From positions 62,001 to 126,000 of the forward strand of contig CAVRRQ010000003.1 of the NCBI GenBank assembly GCA_963723595.1: 64,000 nucleotides of DNA. The letters run 5' to 3'. Made by a program: the position numbers and the translations under genes. The stretch comes from RYN-230 sp963723595. Lineage in GTDB: Bacteria; Actinomycetota; Actinomycetes; Streptosporangiales; Streptosporangiaceae. Positions 8,933 through 15,200 of the stretch are shown here, piece by piece (position 1 is the first letter of the stretch; each line of letters starts with the position of its first letter). The notes below the pieces were generated by a model. That model did no database searches. It worked only from the letters and a program-made list of their open reading frames with translations, and was not told the origin of the DNA.

Positions 8933-10153
8933 ATGACCTCTGCTCCGCCAACCCTCACCCGGCCGAAGCTGCCGACCCGGCTGCGGGTGCTGATCGGCTT
9001 CCTCTGCGCGCTGGTCCTGGTGGACACGGTGTTCTTCACCGCGCTGACCCCGCTGCTGCCGCACTACACCCACACGGCCGACCTTTCCAAGTCCGGCGCG
9101 GGGATCCTGGTCGCCGCCTACCCGCTGGGCACCCTGGTCGGCGCGCTGCCCAGCGGGGTGCTCACCGCGCGCTTCGGCGACCGGGCGGTGGCGCTGATCG
9201 GCCTGGCCCTGATGAGCGTGTCCACGCTGGTCTTCGGTTTCGCCACCGCCGCCCCGGTGCTGGACGCGGCGCGGTTCGTGCAGGGCCTGGGCGGCGCGTG
9301 CACCTGGACCGCAGCCATGGCCTGGATCGCCACCGCCGCCCCTGCCGAGCGGCGGGGTGAACTGCTGGGGACCGGCCTGGCCGCTGCGGTGGTCGGCGCG
9401 CTGTTCGGGCCGGTGGTCGGCGCGGTCGCCGGCCAGGTGGGCACGGGACCGGCCTTCGCCGCGGCCGCGGTAGCGGGGATCGGCCTGATGGTGGTGGCGT
9501 TCCTGGTCCCGGCCCCGGAGCGGTCCGAGCCACAGAGGCTGCGGGCCGCGCTGCCCGCGGTGCGCGACCGCCAGGTCGGCGCGGGCATGTGGCTGACCTT
9601 GCTGGCGGGCCTGGCCTTCGGCGTGGTGGACGTGCTGGTGCCGCTGCGGCTGGCCCAGCTGGGCGCGACCACGCTGATCATCGGGGGGACGTTCCTGGCC
9701 GCCGCCGCGATCGAGTCGGGGCTCTCGCCGCTGGCCGGGCGGCTGTCGGACCGGCGCGGCGCGATGGTGCCGATCCAGCTCTCGCTGTGCGTCGCCGTGG
9801 TGGTCAGCCTGCTGGTGCCGTGGCTGGCCCCCGCCCCCGTGCTGATCGTGGTGCTGATCCTGGGCATGCCGTCCTACGGGACGCTGTTCACCCCGGCCTC
9901 GGCGCTGCTTAGCGAGGGCGCGCACCGGCTGAACCTGAACCAGGGCCTGGCCTTCGGCCTGGCCAACCTGGCCTGGGCCGGCGGCCAGACGATCGGCGCG
10001 GCGGCCAGCGGGGCGCTGGCCCAGGCCACCTCCGACCTGGTCCCGTTCGCCCTGCTGGCCGCCGCCTGCCTGGGCACGCTCGTGGTGCTGCGCGTCCGGG
10101 GCGTCCGGTCCGCCCGGGAGGCCGGGGAGGCCCGGGGCGTCCGTTCCCGGTAG
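8933..10153 (+). CDS. MFS transporter, about 12 membrane segments
   Basis: 406 residues of mostly hydrophobic sequence, starting with a short cytoplasmic N terminus and VLIGFLCALVLVDTVFFTALTP-type helix 1 (seen here as a contiguous hydrophobic run). The inter-helix 2/3 loop contains GVLTARFGDRA, a major-facilitator signature. The second half repeats the pattern with GRLSDRRGAM. It lies 123 bases after the oxidoreductase on the same strand, so it is probably the last gene of the aromatic operon and may import the aromatic acid or export a by-product. The drug-efflux-like motif pattern leaves the direction open. A strong hairpin follows at 10284-10335. Confidence 0.82.
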   Translation: MTSAPPTLTRPKLPTRLRVLIGFLCALVLVDTVFFTALTPLLPHYTHTADLSKSGAGILVAAYPLGTLVGALPSGVLTARFGDRAVALIGLALMSVSTLVFGFATAAPVLDAARFVQGLGGACTWTAAMAWIATAAPAERRGELLGTGLAAAVVGALFGPVVGAVAGQVGTGPAFAAAAVAGIGLMVVAFLVPAPERSEPQRLRAALPAVRDRQVGAGMWLTLLAGLAFGVVDVLVPLRLAQLGATTLIIGGTFLAAAAIESGLSPLAGRLSDRRGAMVPIQLSLCVAVVVSLLVPWLAPAPVLIVVLILGMPSYGTLFTPASALLSEGAHRLNLNQGLAFGLANLAWAGGQTIGAAASGALAQATSDLVPFALLAAACLGTLVVLRVRGVRSAREAGEARGVRSR

Positions 10154-10226
10154 TCCCGGCCGACGTGCATTCCCTCACCGTGGACCGGGCCGGCACCCCC
10201 ACCCCACCCCACGGCGACCTGAACTG

Positions 10227-10242
10227 GCGCTGGCGCCAGCGC
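10227..10242. repeat. Perfect 16-bp palindrome downstream of the MFS gene
   Basis: GCGCTGGC followed directly by GCCAGCGC forms a perfect dyad with no loop, 74 bases after the MFS stop. It could be a protein-binding site or the upper part of a weak transcript-ending structure. No adjacent T run is seen. Confidence 0.5.
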
Positions 10243-10283
10243 TAACCCGTCCGCGCCAGCCCCACCCCGCTGGCTGGACCCGG

Positions 10284-10335
10284 ATCAGCGCGGTGCTTTT
10301 TGTGCTGCCAGCAGCACAAAAAGCACCGCGCTGAT
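10284..10335. terminator. Perfect 24-bp stem hairpin, likely bidirectional terminator
   Basis: Two perfectly complementary 24-base arms (10284-10307 and 10312-10335) flank the four bases CCAG. Each arm has an internal run of five T or five A (GGTGCTTTTTGTGCTG on the left). It sits between the aromatic operon and the next, independently promoted regulator gene, both on the plus strand. Its most likely role is to end the upstream transcript. A full 24-bp match with no mismatch is longer than a usual terminator stem. Confidence 0.7.
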
Positions 10336-10425
10336 GGCTGGTTGCGCCCGTCGTGGGGCCGCCCGGACTGTGCCAGCGCCTCGGCGCGGGGGCGCCCCGG
10401 CGCAGGGGCGCCCCGCAACCTCGGC

Positions 10426-10462
10426 TTGGCAAAATTGTATTAATCTACTAGTGTATTTGTAC
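10426..10462 (+). promoter_or_regulatory. Promoter and probable operator of the YtrA-type regulator; leaderless start
   Basis: TTGGCA (10426-10431), a 17-base spacer and TAGTGT (10449-10454) make a good -35/-10 pair. The ATG at 10463 begins 8 bases after the -10 box, so the transcript would start at or next to the start codon. TGTATT occurs twice (10436-10441 and 10452-10457) across the promoter, a plausible GntR/YtrA autorepression site. The A+T richness of this patch stands out from its surroundings. Confidence 0.55.
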
Positions 10463-10957
10463 ATGAGCTCAGGGCCGCTGATCCGGTTCCGGCTGGACCC
10501 CCGTTCCGGGGTCCCGGCCTACCGTCAGCTCATCGACCAGGTCCGGCAGGCGGTGCGCCTGGGCCTGCTGCGGCCCGGCGATCAGCTGCCCCCCGTGCGT
10601 GAGGTCGTGACCCAGATCACGATCAACCCGAACACGGTGCACCGCGCGTACCGGGACCTGGAGACCGAAGGGCTGGTCGAGGGGCAGCAAGGACGGGGAA
10701 CGTTCGTGCGGGCGGTCCCGGTCCCCGCCACGGCGCCGGAGCGCGTGGCCGAACTGCATCAGGAGCTTGTGGCCTGGGTCACCAGGGCCCGCGCGGCCGG
10801 GCTGGACGACGAGGGGATCTCGGCCCTCGTCGCCCTGTCCGTCCGGCCGGGAGAGGCCAGCCCAGGACAGGGCAGCCCGGGACAGGGCAGCCCAAGACAG
10901 GCCGGCCCGGGAACGTCAGGCCCAGGGGAGATCGGGAGAGAGGAAATCGCGCGATGA
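10463..10957 (+). CDS. GntR-family regulator, YtrA subgroup
   Basis: 164 residues. The winged helix occupies about 1-75: SGVPAYRQLIDQVRQAVRLG, then LPPVREVVTQITINPNTVHRAYRDLE and GQQGRGTFV. The short helical tail lacks a large ligand domain, which is typical of YtrA-type regulators that sit at the head of ABC transporter operons and repress them. The C terminus is low complexity (PGQGSPGQGSPRQAGPG). The stop overlaps the ATPase ATG at 10954 as ATGA. It should control the ABC genes that follow as well as its own promoter. Confidence 0.85.
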   Translation: MSSGPLIRFRLDPRSGVPAYRQLIDQVRQAVRLGLLRPGDQLPPVREVVTQITINPNTVHRAYRDLETEGLVEGQQGRGTFVRAVPVPATAPERVAELHQELVAWVTRARAAGLDDEGISALVALSVRPGEASPGQGSPGQGSPRQAGPGTSGPGEIGREEIAR

Positions 10958-11907
10958 GCACACCAGCCGCCGCGGTCGAGACCTTAGGGCTCGGAAAGCG
11001 GTACCGGCACACCTGGGGGTTGCAGGACTGCTCGTTCCGGCTGCCCCCGGGCCGGATCGCGGGTCTGGTCGGGCCGAACGGCGCGGGCAAGTCCACGCTG
11101 CTGCGGATGCTCGCCGGGATCAGCACCCCCACCGCCGGCGAGATGAACGTGCTCGGCCGGCCGCCGGGGACCTGCAGCCCCGACGTGCTGGCCCGCATCG
11201 CTTACCTCGACCAGGAGCGCCCGCTCTACCGGGGCTTCCGCGTGTCCGAGATGCTGCGCTTCGGGCGGGAGCTGAACCCGCGCTGGGATGACGCCCGGGC
11301 CCGCCGTTGCCTCGACGACCTCGCCATCTCCCCCGGGGCGCGGATCAGCAGGCTGTCCGGCGGGCAGCAGGCCCAGGTCGCGCTCACGATGTGCCTGGCC
11401 AAACGGCCCGAGTTGCTCCTGCTCGATGAGCCGGTGGCCGCACTCGACCCGCTGGCCCGCGACGACCTGATGCACGTCCTGCTCCAGTCGGTCGTCAACG
11501 ACGGCGCCACGGTTCTGCTGTCCTCTCACGCCGTGGCGGATCTAGCCACGGTGTGTGACTACGTGATCATCCTGTCGGCGTCGCGCGTCCAGCTCGCCGG
11601 GGAGCTAGACGACGTGCTGGCCAGCCACTGGTTGCTGATCGGGCCGTCGGGAGCGGCCTCACCCGCTCCGGACGCGGCGGTGATCTCGTCGGTCACGGCC
11701 GGCCGGCAGACGACCATGCTCGTCCGCACGGGGTCCACCGCCACGGGACTGCCGGTCACCGATCCCGCCTGGGAGATGGCCCAGCCCTCACTGGAAGAGA
11801 TCGTGCTGGCCTACCTGCGGCAGCGCGCCCCGGGTCTGCCGCAGCGGCAGAGGCGGCAGGCGCGGGCGGGACATGAGCCGGACAGCGCACCGATAGAGGC
11901 CCGGTGA
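10954..11907 (+). CDS. ABC transporter ATP-binding protein (ABC-2 exporter type)
   Basis: 317 residues. Walker A is GPNGAGKST, the signature is LSGGQQAQVAL, Walker B is LLLLDEPVAALD and the switch His is in LLSSHAV. The N-terminal ATPase takes about 225 residues and is followed by a 90-residue tail with a hydrophilic end. It would power export through the two permeases encoded next. It is translationally coupled on both sides (ATGA with the regulator, GTGA with permease 1). The substrate is unknown; YtrA-linked exporters often handle cell-wall antibiotics or peptides. Confidence 0.9.
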   Translation: MSTPAAAVETLGLGKRYRHTWGLQDCSFRLPPGRIAGLVGPNGAGKSTLLRMLAGISTPTAGEMNVLGRPPGTCSPDVLARIAYLDQERPLYRGFRVSEMLRFGRELNPRWDDARARRCLDDLAISPGARISRLSGGQQAQVALTMCLAKRPELLLLDEPVAALDPLARDDLMHVLLQSVVNDGATVLLSSHAVADLATVCDYVIILSASRVQLAGELDDVLASHWLLIGPSGAASPAPDAAVISSVTAGRQTTMLVRTGSTATGLPVTDPAWEMAQPSLEEIVLAYLRQRAPGLPQRQRRQARAGHEPDSAPIEAR

Positions 11908-12839
11908 CCTGGGTCTCGTGGCGGGTCCAGCGTCCGCAGCTGCTCGCCGCGCTGGGTGCCGTGGCGATCCTCGGGGTATGGCTGGCGGCCACCGGCCTGG
12001 TCACGGGACACGACCAGACGTGGAAGTACTGGACCGATGCCGACGTCTACGTGCTCTACGCCCTGCCGGGGCTGCTCGGCCTGGCCCTCGGGGGCCCGCT
12101 GGTGGCGGGCGAGACCGACCACGGGACGCAGCGGCTCGCCTGGACCCAGAGCATCACCCGGACTCGCTGGCTCGGGTTCAAGCTGCTGTCCGGCGGGCTG
12201 GCCGCGGCCGCCCTCAGCGCCGGTCTCACCGTGCTGCTCGAATGGTGGACGACGGCAGTGTCCCTCGCCGCCAGCACGAACTCGGGTGGCTTCTCCGGCG
12301 TCCGCATCCAGCCCGCCGCGTTTGACCTGACTGGCATCGTGGTGGTCGGCTACACGCTGTTCGCGCTGGCGCTCGGTGCCGCCCTGGGGGCGGTCACTCG
12401 CCGTCCCGGCTGGGCGTTCGCCCTGGGGGTCCCCACCTTCGCATTCGTCCGGCTCGTGGTCGAGGACTGGGTGCGGCCCCATCTGGTGGCGCCGGCCACC
12501 TACGCCACCCTGAGCGGGATTCCTTCCCACGCCGTCCTGAACGGGTGGCTGCTGAACTCGGGCTTCGTGCCTGCGGGCCGGACCAGCCCGCCCCCCGGGC
12601 AGACCTGGCAGAGCTGGCAGGCCAGCCCGCCGGAAAGCTACGTCACCTGCTCGAACCAGGCCAGGTCGCCCGCGGCCGATGCCCGCTGCGCCGCCCTGGC
12701 CCACGTCCACGTCGTCTACCAGTTCCAGCCCGCCAGCCATTACTGGGAACTCCAGGCCGCAGAGACCGCCATCTTCGCCGGGCTCGGGCTGCTGCTGCTG
12801 GGGGCGACCGTGATCGCCGTCCGCAGGTGGTCATCGTGA
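11904..12839 (+). CDS. ABC transporter permease 1
   Basis: 311 residues with about six hydrophobic segments, for example LLAALGAVAILGVWLAATGLV near the N terminus and AIFAGLGLLLLGATVIAV at the C terminus. It begins MTWVSWRVQRPQ, nearly the same as the downstream permease (MTWVAWRVQRPQ). Both share LYALPGLLGLALG-like and AWTQSITRTRWL-like segments, so the two are paralogues from a tandem duplication. The loop before the last helix has NSGFVPAGRTSPPPGQTW. GTG 11904 overlaps the ATPase stop. It probably forms a heterodimer with the second permease. Confidence 0.82.
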   Translation: MTWVSWRVQRPQLLAALGAVAILGVWLAATGLVTGHDQTWKYWTDADVYVLYALPGLLGLALGGPLVAGETDHGTQRLAWTQSITRTRWLGFKLLSGGLAAAALSAGLTVLLEWWTTAVSLAASTNSGGFSGVRIQPAAFDLTGIVVVGYTLFALALGAALGAVTRRPGWAFALGVPTFAFVRLVVEDWVRPHLVAPATYATLSGIPSHAVLNGWLLNSGFVPAGRTSPPPGQTWQSWQASPPESYVTCSNQARSPAADARCAALAHVHVVYQFQPASHYWELQAAETAIFAGLGLLLLGATVIAVRRWSS

Positions 12840-12928
12840 TGCCGGTCGTCGTCGTGGCGGATGCGGGGGCGGAACGCCTGACCAGATCGGCGGAACGCCT
12901 GGCCAGATCGACAGGGGCGCGGCGATGA
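12839..12928 (+). CDS. Possible 29-residue small ORF coupling the two permease genes
   Basis: ATG 12839 overlaps the permease 1 stop (TGATG), and the TGA at 12926-12928 overlaps the permease 2 ATG at 12925 (ATGA). The peptide starts MPVVVVADAGAERL and contains two copies of a seven-residue unit (AERLTRS, AERLARS) from a 21-bp tandem repeat at 12869-12910. It has no recognised domain. Its likely value is to carry ribosomes from one permease gene to the next. Chance is possible, but overlap at both ends is suggestive. Confidence 0.4.
   Translation: MPVVVVADAGAERLTRSAERLARSTGARR
12869..12910. repeat. 21-bp tandem direct repeat between the permease genes
   Basis: Two adjacent copies of GCGGAACGCCTG(A/G)CCAGATCG, 12869-12889 and 12890-12910, differ at one base. 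The period is a multiple of three, so the repeat keeps the small reading frame open. Confidence 0.75.
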
Positions 12929-13905
12929 CCTGGGTCGCCTGGCGTGTGCAGCGCCCGCAGTATCTCGCCGCGGCCGGCCTGGTGGCGGTGCTGGCCGGGT
13001 GGCTGCTGGTGAGCGGCCTGGAGGGGCAGGCCCGCTGGTCGCAGATGTCCGACACCGGGGCCGTCTACGTTCTCTACGCCCTGCCGGGCGTCATCGGCCT
13101 GGCCCTCGGCGCCTCGCTGGTCGCCGTCGAGGCCGAGCGTGGAACCAACCGCATCGCCTGGACCCAGAGCATCACCCGGGGTCGCTGGCTGGCCCGCAAG
13201 CTGGTCGTCGGCGCCGTGGTCAGCGGTGGCCTCATCGCGGTACTCACGCCGCTGCCCGGCTGGTGGATCGGGGCGACCCGGTCGGGCCCCGCCGTAGTGG
13301 CCAGGAACTTCGGCATCACCGGTATCGCCGGCGTCGGCTACGTCCTGTTCGCCTACCTGCTCGGCACGGCTCTGGGGGCCGTGATCCGCCGCCCCGGGTG
13401 GGCGTTCGCCGCGGGGGTCCCGGTGTTCCTGGTGGTGCGGCTGCTGATTGACGGCCTGCGGCCGGCGCTCGTCCCCCCAGCCTTCGCCAGCTATCCCGCG
13501 CAACCGCTCAGCCAGCCGGCAGGCTGGGTGCTGAACAGCGGCTACCTGCCGCTCGGGCGGACCAGCCCTGCTGCCGGCCAGACCTGGGCCAGCGTGATGG
13601 GCCGGCTGAGCCCCTGCTTCTACCGGGCGCAGTCACAGACCGCCGTGCAGGGGTGCGCAGCCCGTGGCCGCCTGCACTTCGTGTTCGAATACCAGCCGGA
13701 GAGCCATTACTGGGCGCTGCAGGGGGTGGAGACAGCGATGTACGCGGCGCTGGCGCTGGCCCTGGCCGTCGCCACCGTGGCCGCCGTCCGCCGCTGGCCG
13801 CGAGGCCTGAGTTACCGCGGGGGCGGTGCCTGCTCGCTCATCCCCTCCAGAGCGCCGCCACCGAAGTTGCGGTCGTGGTCCATGGTCATCCGCATGAACG
13901 GGTAG
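12925..13905 (+). CDS. ABC transporter permease 2 (paralogue of permease 1)
   Basis: 326 residues, about six membrane segments. It shares the MTW-AWRVQRPQ start, AWTQSITRGRWLARKL, and GYVLFAYLLGTALGAVIRRPGW with permease 1, and the loop NSGYLPLGRTSPAAGQTW is the counterpart of the permease 1 loop. The last helix (AMYAALALALAVATVAAV) ends at about 13790. The remaining roughly 35 residues are hydrophilic and overlap the convergent FAD monooxygenase gene by 94 bases. That tail looks uncharacteristic and may be poorly conserved. Confidence 0.8.
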   Translation: MTWVAWRVQRPQYLAAAGLVAVLAGWLLVSGLEGQARWSQMSDTGAVYVLYALPGVIGLALGASLVAVEAERGTNRIAWTQSITRGRWLARKLVVGAVVSGGLIAVLTPLPGWWIGATRSGPAVVARNFGITGIAGVGYVLFAYLLGTALGAVIRRPGWAFAAGVPVFLVVRLLIDGLRPALVPPAFASYPAQPLSQPAGWVLNSGYLPLGRTSPAAGQTWASVMGRLSPCFYRAQSQTAVQGCAARGRLHFVFEYQPESHYWALQGVETAMYAALALALAVATVAAVRRWPRGLSYRGGGACSLIPSRAPPPKLRSWSMVIRMNG

Positions 13906-15056
13906 ACGTAGTCGCGCATCTCCTGCTCGAAGGCGCCGATCCCGGCCACGAGGCCGGTCTCGCCGCGTGACGCCGCGGTCAGCTGCTCCAGCAGGAGGCG
14001 GGCGTCCCGCAGGGCCAGGTTGGCGCCCATGCCGAGGGTGGGGAGCATGGCGTGCGCGGCGTCGCCGATCAGCGTCACCCGGGACGGTGCCCAGGCTGGC
14101 GCGGGGTCCAGGTACCCGAACGGGATCACGAAGATCGACTCCAGGTCGACCCGCTCGACGATGCCGCGCAGCGCGGGATGCCAGCCGTCGATAGCCACGA
14201 GCATGGCGTCCCGGAGCATGGCCGGGGTCCCGCCCGTCCACTCGGCCGGCGACGGGATGACCGTGCCCGGGGCGACACTGCAGCTGACCATCAGGTAGTC
14301 GCCGACCGGCTCCAGCATCACGTCCGGGGCCAGTTCCGCGGCGGCCTGGGCGGCCGGCCGCCGCGGCTGGAACGCGGCCAGCAGCATCCGGGAGCCGCGG
14401 CGGTCGGCCGCGATGATGACGCCCTGCAAAAGCAGCGCCGGCAGGCTGTCCCGCACCTCCGGGGTCAGCGGTGACCGGCCGTACACGCCGAGCCCGCGGA
14501 CCCCGGCGTCGATCACGCGGACGTCCGGCAGGCGCTGGCCGCGGACGGCCGAGCGGATCCCGTCGGCACCGACCAGCACGTCCCCCTGGGCCGTGCCGCC
14601 GTCGTCCAGCCGCAGGACGACCCCGCTGTCGTGCTCCTCGCAGGAGACGGCGGCCTTCCCCGGCCGGAACGAGCCGCCGAGCCGGGCCAGCAGGATCTGC
14701 CGGAGCGTGCGGCGGTGCACGCCCGTGTGCGGGCGGGCGCCTTCGTTGGGCGGGCCGAGGTGCGGCTGGGAGCTCAGCACGGACAGCTGGTCATCGAGCA
14801 CGATCGACTCCCGGCGGTCCGGGGTCAGGCGCGACGTCTCGGCGTAGAGCTCGAACAGGTCCTCAGGCAGGCAGCGGCGCAGGGCCTCGCCGCCGTCGCC
14901 GTTCATGTGGAGGTAGTAGCCCCGCTTGCGGCTGAGGTCGGCGTCGCGCTCGAACACCTCGCAGGTGTGGCCGTCCTTGATGAGCCCCTGGGCCAGGCAG
15001 AGGCCGCTCAGGCCTCCGCCCGCGATCAGTACGTGCAGCGGTCCCTGCGTCACCAT
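13812..15056 (-). CDS. FAD-dependent monooxygenase, aromatic hydroxylase class A type
   Basis: 414 residues. The FAD dinucleotide fold is at the N terminus (VLIAGGGLSGLCLAQGL), with the Glu that binds ribose in CEVFERD. The second FAD motif is VTLIGDAAHAMLPTLGMG near residue 320. DVLVGADGIRSAVR is the DG motif. These are hallmarks of the PHBH-like family that hydroxylates aromatic or polyketide substrates with NAD(P)H and O2. It overlaps the tail of permease 2 tail-to-tail. The upstream region holds repeats at 15116-15178 that may be operators. The substrate is unknown; a role in antibiotic inactivation or tailoring is possible. Confidence 0.85.
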   Translation of the reverse strand: MVTQGPLHVLIAGGGLSGLCLAQGLIKDGHTCEVFERDADLSRKRGYYLHMNGDGGEALRRCLPEDLFELYAETSRLTPDRRESIVLDDQLSVLSSQPHLGPPNEGARPHTGVHRRTLRQILLARLGGSFRPGKAAVSCEEHDSGVVLRLDDGGTAQGDVLVGADGIRSAVRGQRLPDVRVIDAGVRGLGVYGRSPLTPEVRDSLPALLLQGVIIAADRRGSRMLLAAFQPRRPAAQAAAELAPDVMLEPVGDYLMVSCSVAPGTVIPSPAEWTGGTPAMLRDAMLVAIDGWHPALRGIVERVDLESIFVIPFGYLDPAPAWAPSRVTLIGDAAHAMLPTLGMGANLALRDARLLLEQLTAASRGETGLVAGIGAFEQEMRDYVYPFMRMTMDHDRNFGGGALEGMSEQAPPPR

Positions 15057-15115
15057 CCACGGTCCCCTCGCCGCCGGGCCGCACGCCCGGTCATGCCCGT
15101 CCCTGGTACGCCGGT

Positions 15116-15178
15116 AAGACCGTTAGGGAACGTCTGGCGCATCCGTCTGTGAAAGTGCAGTTTGCATGCTGAAAGTGC
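15116..15178 (-). promoter_or_regulatory. Operator-like elements upstream of the FAD monooxygenase
   Basis: On the minus strand GCACTTTCA occurs twice, 20 bases apart (15178-15170 and 15158-15150). Nearer the gene lies an imperfect dyad AGAC-GTTCCCTAAC-GGTCT (about 15135-15117), whose 15 bases TTCCCTAACGGTCTT are also found, in reverse orientation relative to the gene, upstream of the DHA2 exporter at 33463-33477. This suggests a shared TetR-like site. No regulator gene lies next to it. Confidence 0.4.
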
Positions 15179-15200
15179 CTTCTGGCAAGGGCTGGTCCGG

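Noticed and set aside
7826..9925. A 699-residue open frame on the minus strand opposite the oxidoreductase and MFS genes
   Set aside because: It is rich in Gly/Arg/His/Gln with no domain and lies antisense to well-supported genes; long shadow frames are expected at this G+C content.
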